DNA from: JAQVYB01 sp964490935
GTDB lineage: Bacteria > Verrucomicrobiota > Kiritimatiellia > RZYC01
Length of the DNA stretch: 18,868 nt
Assembly: GCA_964490935.1 (NCBI GenBank)
Contig: CAZBEO010000069.1
Location: 1 to 18,868, forward strand
Reading direction: 5' to 3'
The first letter of the stretch is position 1, and every line of letters starts with the position of its first letter. Shown piece after piece: positions 12,951 through 18,868 of the stretch. The position numbers and the translations under genes are program-made. The notes under the pieces are model-generated. The model did not search any database. It had not been told where the DNA came from and saw only the letters and a program-made list of their open reading frames with translations.

Positions 12951-13363
12951 TCGCCCTGCACGGTGATGATTACGCGCCGGGTGCGTGGCTTGGTGTCGCA
13001 CTCCAAAAGAAAAACCTGCTGCCAGACGCCCAGAACCGGCGCGCCTTCCGACACGGGAACCGTGAGCGAAGGCCCTATCAGGGTAGCCTGCAAATGGGAG
13101 TGACCATTGCCATCATGCCAAGTCTGCTCATGCCCGTAGGCGCGACTCGCCGGGATCAGGCGGTTCAGCAACTGCGGCAGATCTTCCAGCAGGCCCGGCT
13201 CATACTCGATCGCGCCAATAGCTGCGGTACTGCCCACATTGAACACATGCACCGTACCCGTGCGAATGTCCGAGTCCGCCACCGCCGCCACCACGGCATT
13301 GGTCAGGTCATGCAGCTCCCCCTGGCTCCGCGTCGTTACTTCAATGCTCGTTTGATACACCAT
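12947..13363 (-). CDS. YjbQ (UPF0047) family protein
   Basis: A 138-residue protein of the YjbQ/UPF0047 family, whose members have weak thiamine-phosphate-synthase activity; the physiological role is not settled. Recognisable parts: N-terminal VYQTSIEVTTRSQGELHDLT, the central VGSTAAIGAIEYEPGLLEDL, then YGHEQTWHDGNGHSHLQATL, SLTVPVSEGAPVLGVWQQVF and RRVIITVQG. The segment that reads HTS or HTT in E. coli-like members is GST here, while the H-x-D...N-x-H-x-H site residues remain. The start at 13363 has GAGGG upstream. It is flanked by a 163-bp spacer with inverted repeats on its upstream side and ends inside a hairpin on its downstream side. Confidence 0.9.
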   Translation of the reverse strand: MVYQTSIEVTTRSQGELHDLTNAVVAAVADSDIRTGTVHVFNVGSTAAIGAIEYEPGLLEDLPQLLNRLIPASRAYGHEQTWHDGNGHSHLQATLIGPSLTVPVSEGAPVLGVWQQVFLLECDTKPRTRRVIITVQGD

Positions 13364-13415
13364 GTCACACCCTCGCTTCGCCCTTCATTTTGGCAGTGAT
13401 CCCGCGCAACCCTTG

Positions 13416-13431
13416 GCAAACGAACGTTTGC
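13416..13431. promoter_or_regulatory. 16-bp perfect palindrome upstream of the YjbQ-family gene
   Basis: GCAAACG-AA-CGTTTGC is a 7-bp perfect inverted repeat with 2-bp centre, 53 bp in front of the ATG of the YjbQ-family gene. Size and symmetry suit a dimeric repressor operator. No clear promoter boxes were found nearby, so the assignment is tentative. Confidence 0.4.
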
Positions 13432-13435
13432 GTTG

Positions 13436-13528
13436 AGCAATCCGTCGCCACATCCCCGAGTCGATTAACACCATCGGGCTGGATGCTTTCTCTTGGGCGA
13501 TTCAACACCCAACGCCCGACGGATTGCT
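13436..13528. repeat. Inverted repeat with 12-bp arms downstream of the small Cys protein gene
   Basis: AGCAATCCGTCG (13436-13447) and CGACGGATTGCT (13517-13528) are perfectly complementary and enclose 69 bp that also contain GGGCG...CGCCC (13495-13517). The right arm overlaps the stop codon of the minus-strand small gene. No transposase or other mobile feature is associated. Confidence 0.6.
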
Positions 13529-13730
13529 AGCCTTGCAGCGGCATCGGATTGCACAGATTCGACGACTCATCCGCCACGCGCCCGCAATTGAAACAGATGA
13601 ACTTCGGGTTCTGCGTCAGCTTTTTGATCTTGTCGAATTTTTCTTTCCCCGCCAGCACGCACAGGTGCCCCTTTTTCTCGTCTTTGGCTTCCTTTTTCGA
13701 CTCTTTCTTCGCTTCCTTTTTCTTGCCCAT
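13527..13730 (-). CDS. Small Lys-rich protein with a Cys motif (possible zinc ribbon)
   Basis: A 67-residue protein starting at 13730, where AAGGA is placed five bases upstream; an earlier in-frame ATG at 13757 has no such site. The first 22 residues are a highly charged Lys/Glu tail (MGKKKEAKKESKKEAKDEKK), followed by a compact C-terminal part HLCVLAGKEKFDKI, FICFNCGRVADESSNLCNP. The CxxC plus a further Cys 11 residues on, with another Cys earlier, could form a metal site. I do not know its function; nucleic-acid or ribosome binding would fit the charge. It lies upstream of nothing on its strand except the YjbQ-family gene 163 bp further and is 72 bp downstream of recD2. Confidence 0.65.
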   Translation of the reverse strand: MGKKKEAKKESKKEAKDEKKGHLCVLAGKEKFDKIKKLTQNPKFICFNCGRVADESSNLCNPMPLQG

Positions 13731-13802
13731 AACGGTCCTTTCTTGTTGAGCGGTCATTTTATGAATCCATAGGCTCCAAATGCGAGCCGAAAATGCAACG
13801 AG

Positions 13803-15998
13803 TCAAAAGGTCTCTTCACGCTTTAGACGAAAATCGAGTCGGGTGATGCGGCGGTGGGCATCCTGTCGATTCACGGCAATGGCCATTGCTTTCTTCGTGC
13901 CCACGAGTACCACGAGTTTGCGTCCTCGGGTTACGGCGGTATAGAGGAGGTTCCGCTGAAGCATGATAAAATGCTGCGTGTGTAGCGGAATCACCACGCA
14001 GGGATATTCGCTGCCCTGACTCTTGTGAATGGTGATAGCATAGGAGGTCACCAGCTCATCGAGTTCCTGCACGTCATACGCCACCTCCACGCCATCAAAA
14101 CAAACGGAGAGTTCGCCGTTGGCCTCATCAATGCGTGTGATGCGCCCAATATCGCCATTAAACACATCCTTGTCGTAGTTATTTTCAATCTGCATCACTT
14201 TGTCGCCCAGGGCGTATCGGATTCCAAAGCGTTCGACGGCCTGTTCAGAGCGATTGAGCTTCTGCTGGAGCGTGAGGTTGAGATTCTGCGCACCGAGCAG
14301 GCCCTTGCGCATGGGGGTGAGCACCTGAATCTCTTCGACGGGATCAAAACCGAACTTGGCGGGGATGGCCTCGCACACCAATTTGCAAAGGGTTTGCAGG
14401 GCGTGTTCCGGGTCCTCCGCTTCGGCCATAAAAAAGTCTGCCGGAGTTCCCTTTTCCTTGAGGTAGGGCATCTGCCCCTCATTGATTCGATGCGCATTCA
14501 TAATGATGTCGCTTCGGGCCGCCTGACGAAACACATGGTTCAGTCGGCACACCGGAAACACATCGGATGTGATGATGTCCTTCAGCACGGAGCCGGGCCC
14601 CACGGAGGGCAATTGATTCACATCGCCCACCAGAATGAGGACCGCACGTACGGGGATGGCCCGCACCAATTGCCACGCCAGATAAATATCCAGCATGCTG
14701 CTTTCGTCCACAATAAAGACATCGCCCTCAAGAAGATTGGTCTCATTAAATCGAAACGCGCCCTTGCTGCCGTCATAGGCCAACAAGCGGTGGATGGTCT
14801 TGGCGGTGCAACCGGTGGTTTCCGCCATGCGCTTCGCGGCACGGCCCGTCGGCGCGCACAACTGCACCCGCATTTTTTTGGCATGGAGTATTTTCAGGAT
14901 GGCGTTGATCAGGGTGGTTTTCCCGACGCCGGGCCCTCCCGTGATCACCATCACCTTCGAGTGCATGGCCTGTTCCACAGCCCGCCGCTGCGCCTCGGCA
15001 AGTTGGATGCCGATTTTGTCCTCGGCCCAGGCGACGGCCTTCGCCGTATCCATTTCCGGGCAGGGATGTTTCCCTGCCGCCATCGCGTGCAGGCGCGACG
15101 CCAGCATGACCTCCGCATCGTGCAGCACGGCCAGATAGATGAAGCGTTCGCCGCCTGGGTCTTCATGCAGCGTCAGACGCCGATTCTCGAGGCCGTAGGC
15201 AATGGCGTTTTCAATGATCTCGCGCGGAATCTGTAGGATGCCCTCGGCTTGTTCGATGAGCAGTTCCTTGGGATAAGCGCAATGCCCCTCGTGAGTGATT
15301 TCGTTCAGCACAAACTCGACCCCGGCGCGCGCGCGCACTTCGCTCGTGAGTTCGACGCCCAGGTTCTGCGCGATTTTGTCGGCGGTCAGAAATCCAATGC
15401 CGTGAATATCGCGGCACAGACAGTAGGGGTCGGCCTGCACGGTGACAATGGCCTGCTCACCATACGTTTTGTAAATCCGAAAGGCCCTCGCCGTACTCAC
15501 GCCGTTCGCCATCAGAAACGACATGATCGAACGCACCGAGCGCGTTTCCTTCCAGCTCTCCTTGATGCGCATACGCCGCACGCGCCCGATCCCCTCGCAG
15601 GATTCCAGCAGCGCCGAATTGTTCTCGATCACCTCGAAGATTTCCTTGCCGAATTTTTTCACGAGCTTGGAGGCATAGACCGGCCCAATACCCTTGATCA
15701 GTCCCGAACCGAGATACTTCTCGATGCCGGCGAGCGAATCCGGCGGCAGGGTTTTGAGTGACTTGGCCTGAAACTGGCGTCCATGCTCGCGGTTGACGAT
15801 CCATTCGCCTGCCCCCTCGACCAGCTCGCCCGGCACCACGTTGGGCAGGCTGCCCACCATCGTGACCAGCTCGCGGTGTCCGCGGCACTTCACCTTGAGC
15901 ACGCAAAAGCCGCTTTCATCGCTGTGAAAGGTCACCCGCTCCACCGTGCCCGATAGGCTTTCAACGGGTGCGGCATTGGTTTGGACCTGATTCAACAT
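13803..15998 (-). CDS. recD2: RecD2-type ATP-dependent DNA helicase
   Basis: A 731-residue superfamily 1B 5'-3' helicase of the RecD2/YrrC type, acting in replication-fork maintenance and repair without RecBC. Regions: N-terminal OB-like domain (LSGTVERVTFHSDESGFCVL), helix-hairpin-helix repeats (GLIKGIGPVYASKLVKKFG; CEGIGRVRRMRI; IHGIGFLTADKI), Walker A GGPGVGKTTL near residue 355, APTGRAAKRM, Walker B VFIVDESSMLD near 429, VGDVNQLPSVGPGSVLKDII, LNHVFRQAARSDI, and the UvrD-type C-terminal part with TSYAITIHKSQGSEYPCVVI near 655 and LLYTAVTRGRKL. The length is normal for the family. It follows prfC after only 11 nt; the ATG has no strong ribosome site, so translation probably depends on coupling to prfC. 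Confidence 0.95.
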   Translation of the reverse strand: MLNQVQTNAAPVESLSGTVERVTFHSDESGFCVLKVKCRGHRELVTMVGSLPNVVPGELVEGAGEWIVNREHGRQFQAKSLKTLPPDSLAGIEKYLGSGLIKGIGPVYASKLVKKFGKEIFEVIENNSALLESCEGIGRVRRMRIKESWKETRSVRSIMSFLMANGVSTARAFRIYKTYGEQAIVTVQADPYCLCRDIHGIGFLTADKIAQNLGVELTSEVRARAGVEFVLNEITHEGHCAYPKELLIEQAEGILQIPREIIENAIAYGLENRRLTLHEDPGGERFIYLAVLHDAEVMLASRLHAMAAGKHPCPEMDTAKAVAWAEDKIGIQLAEAQRRAVEQAMHSKVMVITGGPGVGKTTLINAILKILHAKKMRVQLCAPTGRAAKRMAETTGCTAKTIHRLLAYDGSKGAFRFNETNLLEGDVFIVDESSMLDIYLAWQLVRAIPVRAVLILVGDVNQLPSVGPGSVLKDIITSDVFPVCRLNHVFRQAARSDIIMNAHRINEGQMPYLKEKGTPADFFMAEAEDPEHALQTLCKLVCEAIPAKFGFDPVEEIQVLTPMRKGLLGAQNLNLTLQQKLNRSEQAVERFGIRYALGDKVMQIENNYDKDVFNGDIGRITRIDEANGELSVCFDGVEVAYDVQELDELVTSYAITIHKSQGSEYPCVVIPLHTQHFIMLQRNLLYTAVTRGRKLVVLVGTKKAMAIAVNRQDAHRRITRLDFRLKREETF

Positions 15999-16009
15999 GG
16001 AGGTTTATC

Positions 16010-17629
16010 TCATCTCTTGCGGGGCTTTTGGATCAATTCGAAAGGCACGTTCGATATGGCGATGTCCGGATTCTTTTCACGAAAATAATTCAGGGTCCAC
16101 TCCGAAGGCACGAGGAGTACGCGATGCTGATTGGTATCCCGTGCCAGAGTGCTGCCCGAGGGTATACGTGCCTCGCGTAGCGCTGCTTCGGGCGTGGACG
16201 GATCAATCCAGCGCAGCACCTGCCAGGGCGCGGGTTCCATCAGACTCTCCGCACCGTACTCCGCCTGCAGGCGATACGTCACCACCTCGAACTGCAAGGG
16301 GCCCACTGCCGCCACCAAACGAATGTTCGCATGTACATCATCGTCGCGGAAAAACTCCTGCACCACGCCTTCCTCCAAGAGTTGATCCATGCCCTTTTTG
16401 AACTTCTTGAAATTCGCGGGATTCGGGTTGCGGATATACATGAAACATTCGGGGGTGAAGCGCGGTATCTCGTGATACACGATGGCCGGGTCTTCCGTCA
16501 GCGTATCGCCGATACCAAAACCCGAGCGCCCCACAATGCCCACGACATCGCCTGCATAGGCCTCATCAATCGCTTCGCGTTCCTGACCGAACATCTTGCG
16601 CGTATTGGAAAGCTTGACGCGCTCGCCGGTACGGCTGTGCCAGACCGTCATGTCGCGCTCGAATTTCCCGGAACAAACGCGCAGAAAGGCAATGCGATCG
16701 CGGTGGTTCGGGTCCATATTCGCCAGAATTTTAAAAATGAACCCGGAGAATTTATCCGACTCCGTCGGGATGATCTGCTCGTTCACCTTGCGGGGAATCG
16801 GCTCGGAGGAATATTTTAGAAAATAATCTAGGATCAACTGAACGCCGAAATTATTCAGTGCGCTTCCGAAAAAGACCGGCGTGGTATCCCCCGCCAGTAC
16901 ATCGGCTGGATCGAACGAACCACCCGCCCCTTCAAGCAGTTCCAACTCCTCACGCAGATGTGCATAATCCTGCGCACTGAGATTATCCTTCACGATGGGA
17001 TCATCCAGACCCCGAATCGAGACCGGCGCGGCCTGCGATCCGCCTTTGGATAACTTCTCAAAGAGATGCACCTGCTTCGTCATGCGGTCGTATACGCCCT
17101 TGAAATCAAAACCGGTGCCCAGCGGCCAGTTGACCGGGAAGGCATTCAACTGCAAGACATCCTCCAGCTCATCGAGTAATTCCAACGGATGCCGAGTCGG
17201 ACGATCCATCTTGTTCACATACGTGAAAATCGGAATCTCGCGGCGACGGCAGATTTCAAACAGCTTGCGTGTCTGACTTTCAATACCCTTCGCCGCATCC
17301 AGCACCATGATCACCGAATCCACTGCCGTCAGCACCCGATAGGTGTCCTCGGAAAAATCCTTGTGCCCCGGCGTGTCGAGCAGGTTGACCTTGTAGCCTG
17401 CATAATCAAACTGCAACAGGGTGGAACTCACGGAAATCCCGCGCTTGCGCTCCAGCTCCATCCAGTCCGACGCCGTCGCGCGTTCCTTTTTGCGCGACGT
17501 CACCGAGCCCGCCAGATGCAACGCACCGCCATACAGCAGGAATTTTTCGGTCAGGGTGGTCTTGCCCGCATCCGGGTGCGAGATAATGGCCATGGACCTT
17601 CGTATCTTGATTTCGTCTGCCGCCTTCAC
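16010..17629 (-). CDS. prfC: Peptide chain release factor 3
   Basis: A 539-residue translational GTPase that recycles RF1/RF2 from the ribosome after peptide release. GTP-binding motifs: SHPDAGKTT (17-25), DTPGH (85-89), NKMDR (139-143); the RF3-typical RGISVSSTLLQF (63-74) and later FFGSALNNFGVQLILDYF and HSRTGERVKLSN are present. The frame is open upstream to 17767, but the conserved N terminus begins at a GTG at 17629 preceded by AGGAG at six-base spacing, so that is taken as the start. It is the first gene of an operon with recD2 and is divergent from the glycosyltransferase gene with 155 bp between starts. Confidence 0.95.
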   Translation of the reverse strand: MKAADEIKIRRSMAIISHPDAGKTTLTEKFLLYGGALHLAGSVTSRKKERATASDWMELERKRGISVSSTLLQFDYAGYKVNLLDTPGHKDFSEDTYRVLTAVDSVIMVLDAAKGIESQTRKLFEICRRREIPIFTYVNKMDRPTRHPLELLDELEDVLQLNAFPVNWPLGTGFDFKGVYDRMTKQVHLFEKLSKGGSQAAPVSIRGLDDPIVKDNLSAQDYAHLREELELLEGAGGSFDPADVLAGDTTPVFFGSALNNFGVQLILDYFLKYSSEPIPRKVNEQIIPTESDKFSGFIFKILANMDPNHRDRIAFLRVCSGKFERDMTVWHSRTGERVKLSNTRKMFGQEREAIDEAYAGDVVGIVGRSGFGIGDTLTEDPAIVYHEIPRFTPECFMYIRNPNPANFKKFKKGMDQLLEEGVVQEFFRDDDVHANIRLVAAVGPLQFEVVTYRLQAEYGAESLMEPAPWQVLRWIDPSTPEAALREARIPSGSTLARDTNQHRVLLVPSEWTLNYFREKNPDIAISNVPFELIQKPRKR

Positions 17630-17658
17630 AATCGCTCCTCTTCTAAATAAGGCGGGGA

Positions 17659-17687
17659 CGTATAACACGAAGCCCCCGCCCATGCAA
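17659..17687 (-). promoter_or_regulatory. Candidate promoter of prfC-recD2
   Basis: On the minus strand TTGCAT (17687-17682) and TATACG (17664-17659) are separated by 17 bp and lie 30-58 bp in front of the prfC GTG. The matches are 3/6 and 4/6 to sigma70 boxes. The interval is G-rich. Tentative. Confidence 0.3.
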
Positions 17688-17784
17688 CACCCGGAATCGC
17701 GGCACAACATCCTGCTTGCGTTTGATACCTCGTTCGGGCACTTTTCCTCTGTTCCAAAGCAACGCACAAATGCACTGATACGAC

Positions 17785-18813
17785 ATGACTACTCCGCATA
17801 TTTCCATCGTAATTCCGACCCTCGGGCGTCCCATTCTCAAGCAAACGCTCGACTCGATTCTCGCCGCACAGGGGGCCGACGATCTGGAAGTGCTCGTGGT
17901 CGGCCACATTGAGGAAGCCGACGTCCTGCGGCATCTTGAAACCCTCGCCGCCCGACACCCCGCTCTGACCCACTTCCCCGTTTCCTTTCCCACCGGCGAC
18001 TCGAGCCGCAAAAAAAACCTCGGCGCGGAAAAAAGCCGCGCCGAAATCATTGCCTTCCTAGACGACGATGTGGTGATTGCGCCCGACTGGCCCGCACGTA
18101 TTCTGGAGTCCTTCGCCGATCCGCACATCGGGTTGGTGAGCGGCCCGAGCCTCGTGCCGACGGATGTGACGCTCTTTGCGCGGCTGGCCGGACTCGCACT
18201 AACCTCGCGGGCTGCCGGCTACGTCGCCGAGCGCTACCGGGCGGATTCCACGCAAAACCGGGCGGTACCCTGGAGCCGCATCATCGGCTGCAACGCCGCC
18301 TACCGTGCGTCCGTCTTTCGAGAGATGGGCGGCTTTCCGCCGGAGTTTTATCCGGGTGAAGAGATGATTGCGGCCTGGCGTACGCAGCAACTCGGCCATG
18401 GCCTGCTGTTTCTTCCCGCCGCCTGGGTCTATCACTATCCGCGCCAATCGGCGCGGCGGTTCTGGCGGCAAATCTGGGGCTACGGCGCCACACGCATACG
18501 CCTCAAACGCGCCGGCGTGGAATTTGAATGGGCCCCGCTGGTGCCTGCATTCTGGGTGCTCTCGCTGGCCGTTCTCGGCCTCGGCGCACTGCTGCATCCG
18601 CTTTTCGCCCTGCTTCTGGCACTGGATCTGGCCCTTTACGCTCTTGCCGACGCACTAATCACCGTGGAAACCGCCTGCCGGACCCGTCGTCTCTCCGACC
18701 TGCTCCTCTTTCCTATTATTCCGATCATGCACCTGAGCTACGGCCTGGCCGAATGGTATGAATTCTTCCGTCCAAACCGAGATTTCGGCGATCGGCGGAA
18801 AAAAACGCGGTAA
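17785..18813 (+). CDS. Family 2 glycosyltransferase with C-terminal membrane segments
   Basis: A 342-residue GT-A fold glycosyltransferase: HISIVIPTLGRPILKQTLDS at the N terminus, then SSRKKNLGAEKSRAEIIAFL followed by DDD (D93-D95), the metal/nucleotide site, then GCNAAYRASVFREMGGFPPE and an EE (PGEEMIA) at the acceptor site. Residues about 252-297 hold two hydrophobic stretches (FWVLSLAVLGLGALLHPLFA; LLLALDLALYALADALITV), and a third weaker one lies near 312-328 (LLLFPIIPIMHLSYGLA), so the enzyme is membrane-anchored with the catalytic domain in the cytoplasm. It probably transfers a sugar to a lipid-linked or envelope glycan; donor and acceptor cannot be told. The ribosome site is weak. A terminator follows at 18835-18862. 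Confidence 0.9.
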   Translation: MTTPHISIVIPTLGRPILKQTLDSILAAQGADDLEVLVVGHIEEADVLRHLETLAARHPALTHFPVSFPTGDSSRKKNLGAEKSRAEIIAFLDDDVVIAPDWPARILESFADPHIGLVSGPSLVPTDVTLFARLAGLALTSRAAGYVAERYRADSTQNRAVPWSRIIGCNAAYRASVFREMGGFPPEFYPGEEMIAAWRTQQLGHGLLFLPAAWVYHYPRQSARRFWRQIWGYGATRIRLKRAGVEFEWAPLVPAFWVLSLAVLGLGALLHPLFALLLALDLALYALADALITVETACRTRRLSDLLLFPIIPIMHLSYGLAEWYEFFRPNRDFGDRRKKTR

Positions 18814-18830
18814 AAGTAGTGCGAATTTTG

Positions 18831-18862
18831 GGAGGGATGCTGTCCTCAGCGTCCTTTTATTT
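18831..18862 (+). terminator. Intrinsic terminator of the glycosyltransferase gene, repeat-family copy 2
   Basis: GGAGGGATGCTG leads into stem GGATGCTG (18835-18842), loop TCCT, stem CAGCGTCC (18847-18854, one G-U pair), then TTTTATTTAT. It starts 17 nt after the stop codon. Sequence is almost the same as the nspC terminator at 10545-10578, including the GGGA lead and the T-tract. Confidence 0.8.
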
Positions 18863-18868
18863 ATCTCC

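Noticed and set aside
13436..13528. Insertion sequence bounded by the 12-bp inverted repeats
   Set aside because: Only 69 bp lie between the arms and there is no transposase; the arm overlaps a gene's stop codon.
14025..15236. Plus-strand open frame of 403 codons within recD2
   Set aside because: Fully antisense to recD2, whose helicase motifs are intact.

Overview
The window (about 18.9 kb, GC-rich, densely coding on both strands) looks like the chromosome of a member of the Planctomycetes-Verrucomicrobia-Chlamydiae superphylum, most likely a Kiritimatiellota/Verrucomicrobiota-type bacterium. This is an inference from three things: secreted low-similarity beta-proteins with FG-GAP-like repeats, an agmatine/carboxynorspermidine polyamine route, and intergenic spaces filled with short dispersed repeats of the kinds common in that group. 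No phage, plasmid, transposase or CRISPR array was found.

Layout. (1) 1-1459 (+): 3' end of agmatine deiminase overlapping (ATGA) N-carbamoylputrescine amidase, i.e. agmatine to putrescine. (2) 1460-1926: a 467-bp non-coding stretch with an 88-bp inverted-repeat element, small hairpins and three 31-bp-phased palindromes. (3) 1927-4835 (-): two-gene operon for exported proteins, the second carrying six 44-residue DxDxDG repeats. (4) 4836-5191: divergent spacer with hairpin and decamer repeats. (5) 5192-9569 (+): probable operon of a DprE1-like FAD oxidase, a DprE2-like SDR reductase, a DUF342/FapA-family protein and an exported protein with an STN-like region plus a PDZ domain. (6) 9602-10294 (-): a lipoprotein. 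(7) 10426-10511 (+): tRNA-Leu(UAA). (8) 10648-11817 (-): carboxynorspermidine decarboxylase NspC, with a repeat-type intrinsic terminator behind it and four phased palindromes in front. (9) 11958-12280: two 121-bp direct repeats. (10) 12316-12859 (+): RelE/HigB-type toxin followed by an XRE antitoxin. (11) 12947-13730 (-): YjbQ-family protein and a small Cys-containing Lys-rich protein. (12) 13803-17629 (-): prfC-recD2 operon. (13) 17785-18813 (+): membrane-anchored family 2 glycosyltransferase, followed by a terminator of the same repeat family as the one behind nspC.

How the parts fit. The two ends of the polyamine material (aguA-aguB making putrescine, nspC making (nor)spermidine from its carboxylated precursor) fit the alternative spermidine route; the intervening carboxy(nor)spermidine dehydrogenase is not in the window. 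DprE1-like plus DprE2-like enzymes together would epimerise the 2-position of a polyprenyl-phospho-sugar, and the glycosyltransferase at the right end may act on envelope sugars. The rest is housekeeping (RF3, RecD2, tRNA).

The most noteworthy signal is not a protein. Two arrays of 15-bp palindromes (TTCCAAYCRTTGGAA) have centres spaced exactly 31, 31 bp and 42, 31, 31 bp, i.e. close to whole helical turns, with compensated base changes inside the palindrome. A second signal is a near-identical terminator module behind two unrelated genes. No catalytic or defence system that I would call new was recognised.
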